Positions 19,988 through 29,642 of a DNA stretch of 64,000 nucleotides are shown one piece after another. The notes under the pieces are model-generated. The model saw nothing but the letters and a program-made list of their open reading frames with translations. It was not told where the DNA came from and searched no databases. How positions within the stretch are numbered: position 1 is the stretch's first letter; the number at the start of each line of letters is the position of its first letter. Both the position numbers and the translations under genes were made by a program. The stretch is taken from positions 1,116,001 to 1,180,000 of the forward strand of contig NZ_CP049935.1 of assembly GCF_011383005.1 (NCBI RefSeq), in the 5' to 3' direction. Origin of the DNA: Phycicoccus sp. HDW14 (lineage in GTDB: Bacteria; Actinomycetota; Actinomycetes; Actinomycetales; Dermatophilaceae).

Positions 19988-20923
19988 TCAGCCCTTCTCG
20001 GCCCCGGCGTTCGCGCCCTGGGTGAAGTAGCGCTGGAAGACGACGAACACGATGGCCGTCGGGATGGTCATGAGCAGCGCCGCGGCCATCGAGATGGGGA
20101 ACTGGTTGCCCGACCCCAGCCCGCCCGAGGTCAGCTGGGCCACCCCGCGCGTGAGCGTGAACAGCCGGGGGTCGTCGGTGGCGATGATGAAGTGCGCCAG
20201 CTCGTTCCACGACCCCTGGAAGGACAGGATCGTCAGGGTGATGACGGCCGGCCGGGCCATCGGCAGCACGATCGACCAGAAGATCCGGAAGGTGCCGGCG
20301 CCGTCGATGCGGGCCGCCTCCTCGACCGAGGGCGGGATCGACTCGAAGAACTGCTTCATGATGAACACTCCGGCGGCGTCGACGAGCAGGGGGACGACGA
20401 GCGCCGGGTAGGTGTTGTAGATCCCAAGGTAGTTGAGCACGAGGAACTTCGGGATGAGCAGCACGATGCCCGGCACCGCGAGCACCGCGAGGATCGCCGT
20501 GAACACCGCGTCGCGCCCACGGAACCTCAGCCGGGCCAGCGCGTACCCGGCGAGCGAGTTGAAGAAGACCCGCCCGAGGGTGACGCACACCGTGACGACC
20601 ACCGAGTTCGTGAACCACAGGGGGAAGTCGGTGTCGGCGAGGCGCGCGAACGCGGCCGTCGTCCACGGGTCCGGGAGGACCGCGAGCGGGTGCGCCACGG
20701 CGTCGGCGTTGGTCTTGAGCGAGGTCGAGACCTGGACGACGAACGGGTAGATGTAGACGAGCGCGAACGCGACGAGCGCGAGGTAGACCAGGAGCTTCTT
20801 CCCGCGGCTGCTGCGGTGCACGACCGACCCGCCGTCGCCGGCCGGTCTCCCGGTCGGGTCGAGCCGCCGCATGTCCTTGACGGTCTGGGCCTGGGTCCGG
20901 GCGTCGATGCCGATCTCGCTCAT
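19988..20923 (-). CDS. Sugar ABC transporter permease (MalG-type)
   Basis: Inner-membrane subunit of a carbohydrate ABC importer, 311 residues, six predicted transmembrane segments. The EAA loop (SVEEAARIDGAGTFRIFWSIVLP) that docks the ATPase is intact at about residue 215. The unusually long polar N-terminal tail of about 45 residues precedes the first segment. It overlaps the upstream permease by 4 bp (ATGA). No ATPase is encoded nearby, so a shared MsiK-type ATPase is likely. Confidence 0.92.
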   Translation of the reverse strand: MSEIGIDARTQAQTVKDMRRLDPTGRPAGDGGSVVHRSSRGKKLLVYLALVAFALVYIYPFVVQVSTSLKTNADAVAHPLAVLPDPWTTAAFARLADTDFPLWFTNSVVVTVCVTLGRVFFNSLAGYALARLRFRGRDAVFTAILAVLAVPGIVLLIPKFLVLNYLGIYNTYPALVVPLLVDAAGVFIMKQFFESIPPSVEEAARIDGAGTFRIFWSIVLPMARPAVITLTILSFQGSWNELAHFIIATDDPRLFTLTRGVAQLTSGGLGSGNQFPISMAAALLMTIPTAIVFVVFQRYFTQGANAGAEKG

Positions 20924-22076
20924 GCCGCCACCGCCTTCTTCGCGGCGCGCTGCTGGGCCCGCTCGGCCTTCTTGCGGGCGGCCTCGTCCCTGTCGCGCAG
21001 CACGAACCGCTGGAACGAGGTGAGCACGAAGATCAGGACGAAGAGCAGGAAGGCCATCGCGGCGCCCTGGCCCCACTGCTGCTGGCTGAAGGCCGCCGTG
21101 TAGGACAGGTAGGCCGGGGTGAGGGTCGTCTTGGCCGGGCCGCCCTGGGTCATGACGTACATCTGGTCGAAGACCTGCCAGGTGCCGATGACCCCGAGCG
21201 TGACGACGAGCAGGACGGTCGGGCGCAGGTGGGGAGGGTGACGGCCCGGAAGCGCTGCCAGGCGTTGGCGCCGTCGACGAGGGCGGCCTCCTCGACCTCG
21301 GTCGGCAGGTCCTGGAGGGCCGCGAGGAACATGAGCATGAAGGTGCCCGCGGTGGTCCAGACGACCTGGAGCATGATCGCCGAGAGGGCGACCGACGGTC
21401 CGCTGAACCAGTCCCAGAGCGACAGGCTCATCACCTGCGTGCCGGCGAGACCGGACGGCGGGGCGTCGATGCTCCACAGCCCGAGGCCCTGCCCCACGAG
21501 GTGGATCAGGCCGCGCGGGTCGGAGAACCACGTCGGTCCGTCGACCCCGAAGACGCCGAGGAACTGGTTGACCGCGCCCGTCCCGGTGAAGAGGAAGAGG
21601 AAGACGAGCGAGATGGCGACCGAGGAGACGACCGACGGGAAGTAGAACGCCGTGCGGAAGAAGGTGCGGCCCTTGAGGAAGCGCTGGTTGACGATGACCG
21701 CCAGCCCCAGGGCCAGCACGGTCTGGAGCGGCACGACCCCGAGCACGTAGTAGAACGTGTTGCGCAGCGAGATCATGAAGTCCTGGCGCGACAGGCCGGG
21801 CTCGGTGAGCAGCGCCTGGTAGTTGTCGGCCCCGACGAAGCCGACCCGCGACGAGAACGGGCTCCCACGTCCGGTCCAGTCGGTGACGGACACCCACAGG
21901 GCCATGACGATGGGCACGACGAGGAAGAGCCCGAGCACGACGAGGGTCGGCGTGACGAAGAGCCAGCCGGCCCCGGACTGGCGCTGCCCGCCGCCGCGGC
22001 GGGGCCGCCGGGGGGACCGGCCGGAACCGGTCCCCGCGACGACGTCGCGCCCCTCGACGGTGTCGGCGGAGGTCAC
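20920..22076 (-). CDS. Sugar ABC transporter permease (MalF-type, one apparent frameshift)
   Basis: Partner permease of the sugar importer, about 385 residues when joined. The N-terminal part has the first transmembrane segments and the EAA loop beginning TEVEEAALVDGANAWQRFRAVTLP. Near 21235 the frame shifts; one C restored in CTCCCC joins it to HLRPTVLLVVTLGVIGTW and the final helices. The C-terminal tail is long and Lys/Ala/Arg-rich. GTG 22076 overlaps the stop of the binding-protein gene by GTGA. Confidence 0.88.
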
Positions 22077-23323
22077 TTGCCGAGCGCCGCGCCGGCGTTG
22101 GTGTCGAAGCCGCCGAGGACCTGCGGGAGGTTGGCCCCGCCGAAGTTCTCGAGCTTGGAGTTGAGGTCGGCGACGACCTGCTCCATGCCGGGCGCGTTGA
22201 TCGGGCCGTGGCCGTACTCGCCACCGGCGATGAACGGCGCGTCCTCCGGGAACTTCGTCTTGTACGCGTCGGCGGCCGACTGACGGCTCGGCATGACGCC
22301 GAACGCGTCGGCGAAGGACATCTGCTGCTCGACCGTGGTCAGCGACTTCACGAGGTCGACGGCCTGGGCCTGGGCCTTGGAGTCGGCGGCGACGCCCCAG
22401 CACTGGGTGAACTGGAGGGTGCCCTTGCCCTTCGGTCCGGCGGGCAGCTCGACGGTCTTGTACTTCAGGTCGGGGTAGTCGTTCTTGACGGCACCCTTGA
22501 TCCAGTTGCCCTCGATGGTCATCGCGGCCTTCTTCGTGCCGAACGCCTCACCGCCCCAGCCGGAGTCGAGCTGGTTGGACATCTTGAAGTTGCCGGCCTT
22601 GACGTTGCGCTGCACGTACTCGAGGGCCTGGGTGACCTCGGGGGTGTTCGCGGAGGCGCCGGAGCCGTCGTCCTTGAGCCACCAGCCGCCGTTCTGGACG
22701 ACAAAGGCCCCGAGCCGGTCGATGCCGACCCCGATGCCGAGACCGGCCTGGGTCTTGGTGGTCAGCTTCTTCGACACGGCCTCGAGCTGCTCCCACGTGG
22801 TCGGGACGTCGGCGTCGGTGAGGCCGGCCTTGGTCCACGCGTCGGTGTTGATCTCGAGGGCCAGGGTCGAGAAGTCCTTGGGCGCGCAGTACTGCTTGCC
22901 GTCGAACGTGAAGGTCTGGCGCAGCGGCTCGTAGAAGTCCGAGTTGTCCGAGAGCTGGTCGGCGTAGGCGAAGAGGCTGCCGTTCTTCGCGTAGTCCGCG
23001 AAGCGCGAGGCGTCGAGGTAGAAGACGTCGGCGGGCTTGCCGCTCGCGAACCCCTGGGCGAGCTGCTGGTTCATGTCGCTGGCCACCGTGACGGTGACCG
23101 TGTTGCCGCTCTTCTTGGCCCAGGCGTCGGCCGCGGCCTTGACGGCGTTGGTCTCGGCGTCACCCGAGGACGCGATGAGCATCTTGAGGTCGACCGGGCC
23201 GCTGGCCGACGCCGGCGCGCTCGAGCCCCCGTCCTCCTCGAAACCACCTCCACCGCAGGCGCTCAGGGCGAGTGCCCCCGCGAGGGTCAGGGCCAGGGTT
23301 GCGGATCGGGCGGTGCGGGTCAT
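22073..23323 (-). CDS. Extracellular sugar-binding lipoprotein of the ABC importer
   Basis: A 416-residue family 1 solute-binding protein. The lipoprotein signal ends in the lipobox LSAC near residue 22 followed by a Gly/Ser linker. The mature part has type-1 binding-protein features (FASGKPADVFYLD near residue 95, and the GGEYGHGPINAPG hinge region near the end). It captures an unknown sugar for the two downstream permeases. The start at 23323 has a clear SD (AAGGAG). Regulation is presumably by the LacI gene 48 bp upstream. Confidence 0.92.
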   Translation of the reverse strand: MTRTARSATLALTLAGALALSACGGGGFEEDGGSSAPASASGPVDLKMLIASSGDAETNAVKAAADAWAKKSGNTVTVTVASDMNQQLAQGFASGKPADVFYLDASRFADYAKNGSLFAYADQLSDNSDFYEPLRQTFTFDGKQYCAPKDFSTLALEINTDAWTKAGLTDADVPTTWEQLEAVSKKLTTKTQAGLGIGVGIDRLGAFVVQNGGWWLKDDGSGASANTPEVTQALEYVQRNVKAGNFKMSNQLDSGWGGEAFGTKKAAMTIEGNWIKGAVKNDYPDLKYKTVELPAGPKGKGTLQFTQCWGVAADSKAQAQAVDLVKSLTTVEQQMSFADAFGVMPSRQSAADAYKTKFPEDAPFIAGGEYGHGPINAPGMEQVVADLNSKLENFGGANLPQVLGGFDTNAGAALGK

Positions 23324-23370
23324 CGGTGACTCCTTCGTGGGGTGACTGGGCAGTCGTGACGGGCATCGGG

Positions 23371-24395
23371 TCAGGGGGAGGGGACGGTGCTGCGGTCGGC
23401 GCGGACGGCGGGGACGAGGAGGGAGCCGGAGGCCGGGGCGTCGTCGCCGCGCATCGCCGCCCGGACGAGGCGCAGCACCTCCTCGGCGACCGCCTCGTAG
23501 GGCTGGGCGACCGAGGTGAGGTGGTGCATCGCGGCGGTCTCGGACCCGTCGAAGCCGACGATGCCGAGGTCGCGGCCGGGCTCGAGCCCCGCCCGGACGC
23601 AGGCCTGGTGCACGCCGAGGGCGAGCACGTCGGACGCGCAGACCACCGCGTCGCCCCGCGAGAGGGAGGCGACGAGGGGGCGGCGACGGCGAGGGCGGCG
23701 TCGAGGTCCTGCACGGCCCGGCCGACCGGGCCCACGCCCGCCCCGGTCTCCGCGCACGCGGCCAGCCAGCCGGCGTGCCGGTCGTCGCCGACGACCGAGC
23801 CCTCGGGCCAGCCGACGAAGCCGATGGTGCCGTAGCCCTGCGCGACGCAGTGGCGGACGGCGGCCGTCGTGCCGGCCGCACCGTCGACGTCGACCCAGCG
23901 GGTGAAGGTGGGGTCGTCCCAGACCCGGCCGAACGAGGCGTACGGGATGCCCTGGGCCTCGAGCCACGGCGGGCGGGGGTCGCCGTGGTGGGTGTCGGCG
24001 AGCAGGAAGGCGTCGACGAGCCGACCGGCCCACATGGAGCGGTAACCCTCGAGCATCGGTGCGCCGGAGGCGGATCCGAAGGGCACGAGGTGGCAGCCGT
24101 ATGTGGCCGCCCCGAGGCTCAGGGCGGTGAGCACCGGGGCCACGGTCGCGTTGTGCCGTCCGAGCGTGTGCATCTCGAACCCGATCGCGCCGGACCGCTG
24201 GCTGCGCAGCGACTGCGCCGAGGTGGAGGGGTGGTACCCCAGGTCGTCGATGGCCGCGCGGACCCGCTCGAGGGTGTCGGGGTGCACGCGCTCGGGGTTG
24301 TTCACCGCGTTGCTCACGGTCTGCCGGGAGACCCCGGCCATCCGGGCTACGTCGTGGATCGTCACCCGCGCGCCGTGCGCACCGTGCTGCGGCAT
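23371..24395 (-). CDS. LacI-family transcriptional regulator (one apparent frameshift)
   Basis: About 341 residues. The N-terminal LacI HTH is complete (TIHDVARMAGVSRQTVSNAVNN, hinge HPSTSAQSLRSQRSG), followed by the sugar-binding core. Near 23680 the frame breaks between AVAAP and LVASLSRGDAVVCASDVLALG; one C restored in the CCCC run repairs it and gives a normal C-terminus. It is divergent from the glycosidase gene and precedes the importer on the same strand, so it should repress both when the inducing sugar is absent. Confidence 0.88.
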
Positions 24396-24434
24396 CGGTC
24401 CTCCTCGACCGTCGGCCGGGCGGACCCGGCTCTG

Positions 24435-24481
24435 TGAACGTTCAAACCGTCGAGAACGGGGTGTGATTTGAACGATCAAAT
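24435..24481. promoter_or_regulatory. Two candidate LacI operators in a divergent promoter region
   Basis: TGAACGTTCA (24435-24444) is a perfect 10-bp dyad. ATTTGA-ACGA-TCAAAT (24466-24481) has perfect 6-bp arms and overlaps the promoter of the glycosidase gene. Both lie between lacI and the glycosidase, where the neighbouring LacI protein would be expected to bind. Confidence 0.6.
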
Positions 24482-24484
24482 GGT

Positions 24485-24490
24485 TAGGGT
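24485..24490 (+). promoter_or_regulatory. -10 element (TAGGGT) of the glycosidase gene
   Basis: TAGGGT ends 7 nt before GTG 24498, a leaderless arrangement, and lies 4 bp beyond the second operator, so bound repressor would block initiation. Confidence 0.55.
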
Positions 24491-24497
24491 CGTCACT

Positions 24498-26604
24498 GTG
24501 CATCCGTCGCCGCCGCCGTGTCAAGACCTCGCGCCCACCGACGAGCGCTCGCGCCAGCCGTGGCTGCACGAGCTCGAGGTGGCCGTCCGGGGGCCGGTGA
24601 CCTCGCTCTCGGGTGCCGACGGTGACATCGACGCCACGCGTGCCGGCGGGGAGGCCACGGGGGTCCTCGTCGACGACCGGCGCGTCCTGCACCGCCTCAC
24701 CGTGCGCCTCGACGGCCGGGCCGCCACCGGGGTCGCCGCCGCGAGCCGGGCCGGGGTCACCGAGACCGTGGGGGTCGCCCGCCACCTCGGGTCACCGGAC
24801 CCCGACCCCACCGTCGAGGTGATGCGTCGCCGGGTGCTCGTCGACGGCGGCCTCGACGAGGTCGTCACCGTCCGCAACCGCTGGGACCGCGACGTCACGT
24901 GCCGGGTCGAGGTGGCCGTCGCCGGTGACGGTGCCGACCTCGCGGACATCAAGCACGGTGTGGCGCAACCGGTCCCGACCCCGGCATCGGTGGTCGACGA
25001 CGGCCTCGTGTGGGTCGACGCGCGGCACCGCGTCCGGGTCGTCGCCGAGGGGGCCGAGGCGTCCGCGGCCGACGACGGGGGAGTGCTGGCCCGCGACGTC
25101 GTCGTCCCGGCGGCCGGCTCCGTCGAGCTGACCGTGCGGGTGCGCTGCGAGCGGGTCGCCGCGTCGGACTTCGACGCCGACGCGGGGGCCGACGCCGTCG
25201 ACCTCGACCGGGTGGTCGTCACGGCCCAGGACTCCCGGCTCGACCGCACCGTCGGCACCGCGCTGGAGGACCTGCGCCACCTCACGATGCGCGACCCGCT
25301 GGCGCCGGGCGACGTCTTCGCCGCGGCCGGCACGCCGTGGTACCTCACCCTCTTCGGCCGCGACTCGCTGTGGGCCGCTCGCCTCGCCCTTCCCTTCGGC
25401 ACCGACCTCGCGCGGGGCACGCTGCGCGCGCTGGCCCGGCGGCAGGGCACCGTCGACGACGTCGCGACCGCCCAGGCCCCCGGCAAGATCCCGCACGAGA
25501 TCCGGCGCGGGGCGTTCGGCTCCAGCGGCGGGATGGTCCTGCCGAGCACCTACTACGGCACCGTCGACGCGACGCCCCTGTGGGTCTGCCTGCTCCACGA
25601 CGCCTGGCGGTGGGGATGGACCCCGCCGTCGTCCGCGAGCTCGCACCGGCCCTGCGCGGCTGCCTCGGGTGGATGGAGCGCGCGGCCGGCGGCAGCCCCG
25701 ACGGCCTGCTGCGCTACCTCGACGAGACCGGTACGGGGCTGGCCAACCAGGGCTGGAAGGACTCCGGCGACTCGATGCGCGACGCCTCCGGGCGCATCGC
25801 CGACGGACCGATCGCGCTCGTCGAGACCCAGGCCTACGCCGTCGAGGCGGCCCTCGGGCGGCGACGCTGCTCGAGGAGGTGCTCGGCGAGGACGGCAGGC
25901 GCTGGCGCGACTGGGCCACCGACCTGTCCCGGGCCGTGCGCGACCGCTTCTGGGTGCCCACCGACGGTGCCCCGCGCCTCGCGATGGCCCTCGACGGCGA
26001 CGGCCGCCCGGTCGACGGCCTCGGCAGCAACATCGGGCACGCCCTCGGCACCGGGATGCTCGACGCGTCCCGCGAGGCGGTCGTCGCGGCGGCCCTCGCC
26101 GGCCCCGACCTGCTCGGCCCGCTCGGCATCAGCACGCTGTCGCGCTCGAACCCGGCGTTCAACCCGATCGGCTACCACACCGGCTCGGTGTGGACCCACG
26201 ACACGGCGATCTGCGCGCTCGGCCTGGCCCACGTCGGCCGAGGGGACGCGGCGAGCGCGATCGTGCGTTCGCTCGTCGACGTCGCAGCCGCGAGCGACTA
26301 CCGCTGGCCGGAGCTCTACGGAGCCGACCCCGTTCTCGGACAGCCGGTCCCGTACCCCGCGAGCTGCCGACCGCAGGCGTGGGCCGCCGCGTCGGCGGGC
26401 GCCATCGTCGAGGTGCTGCTCGGCGTGCGGCCGGATGCCCCGGGCGGCACGGTGCGGCTGTCGCCGCTCACGCCGTCACCCTTCGGTGCGCTGCGGGTCG
26501 AGGGGCTGCGTCTCGGCGCGTCGACGTGGTCGGTGTCGCTCGACGCCTCGGGCGACGTCCTCGACGTGGTCGCGCCGGAGGGAGTCGAGGTCGTCGTCGG
26601 CTGA
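24498..26604 (+). CDS. Amylo-alpha-1,6-glucosidase / debranching-enzyme-like glycosidase (two apparent frameshifts)
   Basis: About 702 residues when joined. The N-terminal beta-rich domain of glycogen-debranching-like proteins (1-260) is followed by an (alpha/alpha)6 barrel (about 280-640) with LFGRDSLW, NQGWKDSGDSM (probable catalytic acid Asp) and SNIGHALGTGML. Breaks near 25617 (GGGG run before ATGGACCC) and 25858 (GGG run before CGGCGACG) are each repaired by one G. Paired with a LacI regulator and importer, it probably degrades the imported oligosaccharide. The linkage and substrate are not readable. GTG 24498 is preferred over an ATG-like start at 24468 that lies inside the operator. 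Confidence 0.85.
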
Positions 26605-26623
26605 GCCTGTGCCTGTGCCGACG
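26595..26623. terminator. Hairpin between the glycosidase and cysH stops
   Basis: Arms CGTCGGC and GCCGACG with a 15-nt loop containing the glycosidase TGA. It is placed where convergent transcription must end. Confidence 0.45.
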
Positions 26624-26629
26624 TGCGGC

Positions 26630-27346
26630 TCACTCGTGGATGCCGCACTCCGTCTTCGACGTGCCCTGCCAGCGCCCCGACCGGGGGTCGGCTCCGGGCT
26701 CGACCCGGGCGGTGCACGGCTCGCACCCGATCGAGGGGTACTCGTCGGACAGCAACAGGTTGAGCGGCACCCGGTTCCGCATCGCGTACGACATCACGTC
26801 GTCGGCGCTCCACGCGGCGAAGGGATTGACCTTGACCATCTCGTTGGTCTCGTCGAAGGTGACGAGCGGGGTGTCGGCGCGGCGCTCGGACTCGTCGCGG
26901 CGCACACCCGACATCCAGCACTCGTAGTCGCCGAGGGCCTCGCGCAGCGGCTCGACCTTGCGCATCCGGCAGCAGGCCCCGGGGTCGCGGTCGTGCAACC
27001 GCGGACCGTACCGCTCGTCCTGCTCGGCGACCGAGAGCTTCGGGAGGATGCTGCGCACGGTGACGTCGAGCGAGAAGTCGACCTCGTCGCGCGCCCCGAG
27101 GGTCTCGGCGAAGTGGTAGCCGGTGTCGAGGAAGAGGACGTCGACTCCGGGCGCGTGCTGCGAGACCAGGTGCGGCAGAGCCGCGTTCTCCATGCTCGAG
27201 GCGACACCGAGGGTGCCGGGGAAGGTGCGCGCGGCCCAGGCGACGACCTCGTCGGCGGAGGCGTCGGCGAGCAGCCGGGCGCCCTCCTCGGCGAGGGCGC
27301 GCAGCTCGCCGGCGGAGCGCTTGCGGCGGGTGGTGACGGCGGTCAT
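26630..27346 (-). CDS. cysH: Phosphoadenylyl/adenylyl-sulfate reductase
   Basis: Reduces activated sulfate to sulfite. 238 residues with the PP-loop-like N-terminal fold (SSMENAALPHLV) and cysteine pairs CCRMRK and CEPC that bind a [4Fe-4S] cluster; these mark the APS-reductase subgroup common in actinobacteria. The C-terminal ECGIHE carries the catalytic cysteine. Its start overlaps the nirA stop (ATGA), placing it second in a sulfate-assimilation operon whose sulfite product feeds nirA. Confidence 0.93.
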   Translation of the reverse strand: MTAVTTRRKRSAGELRALAEEGARLLADASADEVVAWAARTFPGTLGVASSMENAALPHLVSQHAPGVDVLFLDTGYHFAETLGARDEVDFSLDVTVRSILPKLSVAEQDERYGPRLHDRDPGACCRMRKVEPLREALGDYECWMSGVRRDESERRADTPLVTFDETNEMVKVNPFAAWSADDVMSYAMRNRVPLNLLLSDEYPSIGCEPCTARVEPGADPRSGRWQGTSKTECGIHE

Positions 27347-29047
27347 CGCAGCTCGTCCTCCTCGACGCGGTGGGCCCAGGTCGAGAACGACTCGCCCCCT
27401 CGCGCTGGTCGAGGAAGCGGCGCACGAGGCGCTCGACGAGATCGGGCAGCTCCTCGGCGGTGACCTTGAGCCCGCGCACGGTGCGGCCGAGGCCGGCCTC
27501 GTCGCGCTCGGGGGAGGCCAGCCCGCCGCCGAGGTGCACCTGGAAGCCGGGCTGCTGCTCGCCGTCGACGGTGACCAGCTGGCCCTTGAGCCCGATGTCG
27601 GCGACCTGGATGCGCGCGCAGGAGTTGGGGCAGCCGTTGACGTTGAGGGTGACCGGGGTGTCGAGCCGGTCGGTGACGTCGGCGAGGCGCTGCTCGAGCT
27701 CGGCGACGGCCGTGGCCGCGGTGGCCTTGGTCTCGACGATCGCCAGCTTGCAGTACTCGATGCCGGTGCAGGCCATCGTGTGGCGGCGGAACGGGCTGGG
27801 GGAGACCGAGAGACCCAGCTCCTCGAGCCCGGTGACGAACGCGTCGAGGGCGGCCGGCGGGACGTCGAGGACGACGAGCTTCTGGTGCGGGGTGAGCCGG
27901 ACGCGGTCGGTGCCGGCGGTGGCCATCAGGTCGACGAGGCCGTGGAGCAGGTCGCCGCTGATCCGGCCGACGACGGGGGCGGCGCCGACGTAGTGGCTGC
28001 CGTCCTTCTGGAGGTGCACGCCGACGTGGTCGCCGGGGCCGGTGGCCCGGGCCGGTGGCGGGCCGTCGGGGAGGGCGCGGCCGAGGTACTCGGTCTCGAG
28101 CACCTGGCGGAACTTCTCGGGGCCCCACTCGGCGAGCAGGAACTTCAGCCGCGCCTTGGTGCGCAGCCGCCGGTAGCCGTAGTCGCGGAAGATGCGGATG
28201 ACGCCGTGCCAGACCTCGGCGGCCTCCTCGGGCCGGACGAAGACGCCGACCCGCTCGGCGAGCCGGGGGCGGTGGACAGGCCGCCGCCGACCCAGAGGTC
28301 GTAGCCGGCGCCGAGCTCGGGGTGCACGACCCCGACGAGCGAGATGTCGTTGATCTCGTGGACGACGTCGAGGCTGGGGTGGCCGGTGATCGCCGACTTG
28401 AACTTGCGGGGGAGGTTGGCCAGCTCGGGGTCGCCGATGTGCAGCCGGGTGATCTCGTCGATGACCGGTGTGGGGTCGAGGATCTCGTCGGCGGCGATTC
28501 CGGCCAGGGGGCTGCCGAGGATGACGCGCGGGGTGTCGCCGCACGCCTCGGTGGTCTGCAGGCCGACGGACTCGAGGCGTCGCCAGATCTCGGGCACGTC
28601 CTCGACGCGGATCCAGTGGTACTGGATGTTCTGGCGGTCGCTGATGTCGGCGGTGCCGCGGGCGAACTCGGTGGAGAGCTCGGCCAGCACGCGCAGCTGG
28701 GCCAGGGTCAGGGCGCCGCCGTCGAGGCGGACCCGGAGCATGAAGTACTCGTCGGACAGCTCGGTGTCGTCGAGCTGGGCGGTGCGGCCGCCGTCGATGC
28801 CCGGCTTGCGCTGGGTGTACAGCCCCCACCAGCGGAACCGGCCGCTGAGGTCCTCGGGCGGGATGGAGGCGAAGCCCTCGCGCGAGTAGACCTGCTCGAT
28901 CCGCTCGCGGACGTTCAGCCCGCCGTCCTGCTGCTTCCAGACCTCGTTGGCGTTGAGCGGCTCCCGGCCGTCGACGGACCACTGGCCGTTGGACCGGCCG
29001 GCGCGCGGGGGACGCAGGGCGCGGCCCGAGGCGTCGGTCGTCGTCAT
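27343..29047 (-). CDS. nirA: Ferredoxin-dependent sulfite (nitrite) reductase (two apparent frameshifts)
   Basis: Six-electron reductase of about 568 residues carrying sirohaem and a [4Fe-4S] cluster. The cluster ligands are visible: CTGIEYCK and NGCPNSCARIQ. The gene breaks near 28270 (GCCCCC run before GGCTCGCC on the coding strand) and near 27403 (GGGGG run before GAGTCG); one base restored in each gives a continuous protein ending WAHRVEEDELR. Coupling to cysH suggests sulfite rather than nitrite as the main substrate. Confidence 0.9.
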
Positions 29048-29109
29048 GTCAGGGGTCCTCGTTCGGGTCGGGGTTCGGCGGGCACATCGGTCAGGAGTTC
29101 ATGCAATCT

Positions 29110-29124
29110 ATAACGCCCGGTTAT
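29110..29124. promoter_or_regulatory. Inverted repeat ATAAC-N5-GTTAT over the nirA promoter
   Basis: Perfect 5-bp arms. On the minus strand it runs into TATAGA, a good -10 for nirA, so a bound regulator would control sulfur assimilation. I cannot name the regulator. Confidence 0.45.
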
Positions 29125-29160
29125 TCCCCGGTGCCGGGTCCACGATGCGGTCCGAGGGCC

Positions 29161-29185
29161 TATCATCGAACACGTGTTCGATGAT
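29161..29185. promoter_or_regulatory. LexA (SOS) box overlapping a leaderless promoter
   Basis: TCGAAC-ACGT-GTTCGA (29166-29181) is an exact match to the actinobacterial/Gram-positive SOS box and is the core of a perfect 24-bp palindrome (29162-29185). It overlaps the -10 hexamer TATCAT (29161-29166) and the GTG start at 29174. LexA binding would block transcription directly. Confidence 0.85.
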
Positions 29186-29632
29186 GCGGGGGCCGGTGGC
29201 GGGCCACCGCTCCGCGCGCCGACCCCCGCCGCACCGGCCCGGCGCCGGTCCGGGGCCGGGGCCACGGGCGCCGGCGGGCCACCCGGCTGGCCGCAGGGCG
29301 TGCCGCCGCCGGGCACCCGCGGGTGGGAGCACCGGGCGGTGGCCTGGCTGCTCGACCACTGCCCGCCCGACTACCGGCTCTACCCGTCGTGGCGGCGCCA
29401 CCCGGTCGCGCTCGGCTGGCTCGCGGTGCGCCACCTCGACGCCCAGCTCGAGGCGATGCGCTCCTCCTACCGCGAGGTGCGGGTGGCCCTCGTCGACGAC
29501 ATCGGGCCCGAGGGGGTCACCCAGGTGCTCGCCGACCTCGAGTGCGAGGGCGTGCGCCTCGTGGCCGCGCGCCGGGCCGCCGGGCTGCTCCACGACGCCC
29601 TGCGCGGCCTCGAGTTCGTCCCGCGGCTCTGA
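29174..29632 (+). CDS. Small SOS-controlled protein of unknown function
   Basis: A 152-residue protein I cannot assign to a named family. The first 50 residues are low-complexity (Gly, Ala, Pro). A conserved-looking folded part follows: WEHRAVAWLLDHCPPDYR, a mainly helical middle containing LDAQLEAMRSSYREVR, and a C-terminal helix LLHDALRGLEF. No signal peptide, membrane segment or enzyme motif is visible. The start is GTG 29174, 7 nt after the -10 box and inside the LexA site, so expression should follow DNA damage. It converges on the DUF305 gene. Confidence 0.72.
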   Translation: MFDDAGAGGGPPLRAPTPAAPARRRSGAGATGAGGPPGWPQGVPPPGTRGWEHRAVAWLLDHCPPDYRLYPSWRRHPVALGWLAVRHLDAQLEAMRSSYREVRVALVDDIGPEGVTQVLADLECEGVRLVAARRAAGLLHDALRGLEFVPRL

Positions 29633-29642
29633 GCGCCCCACG

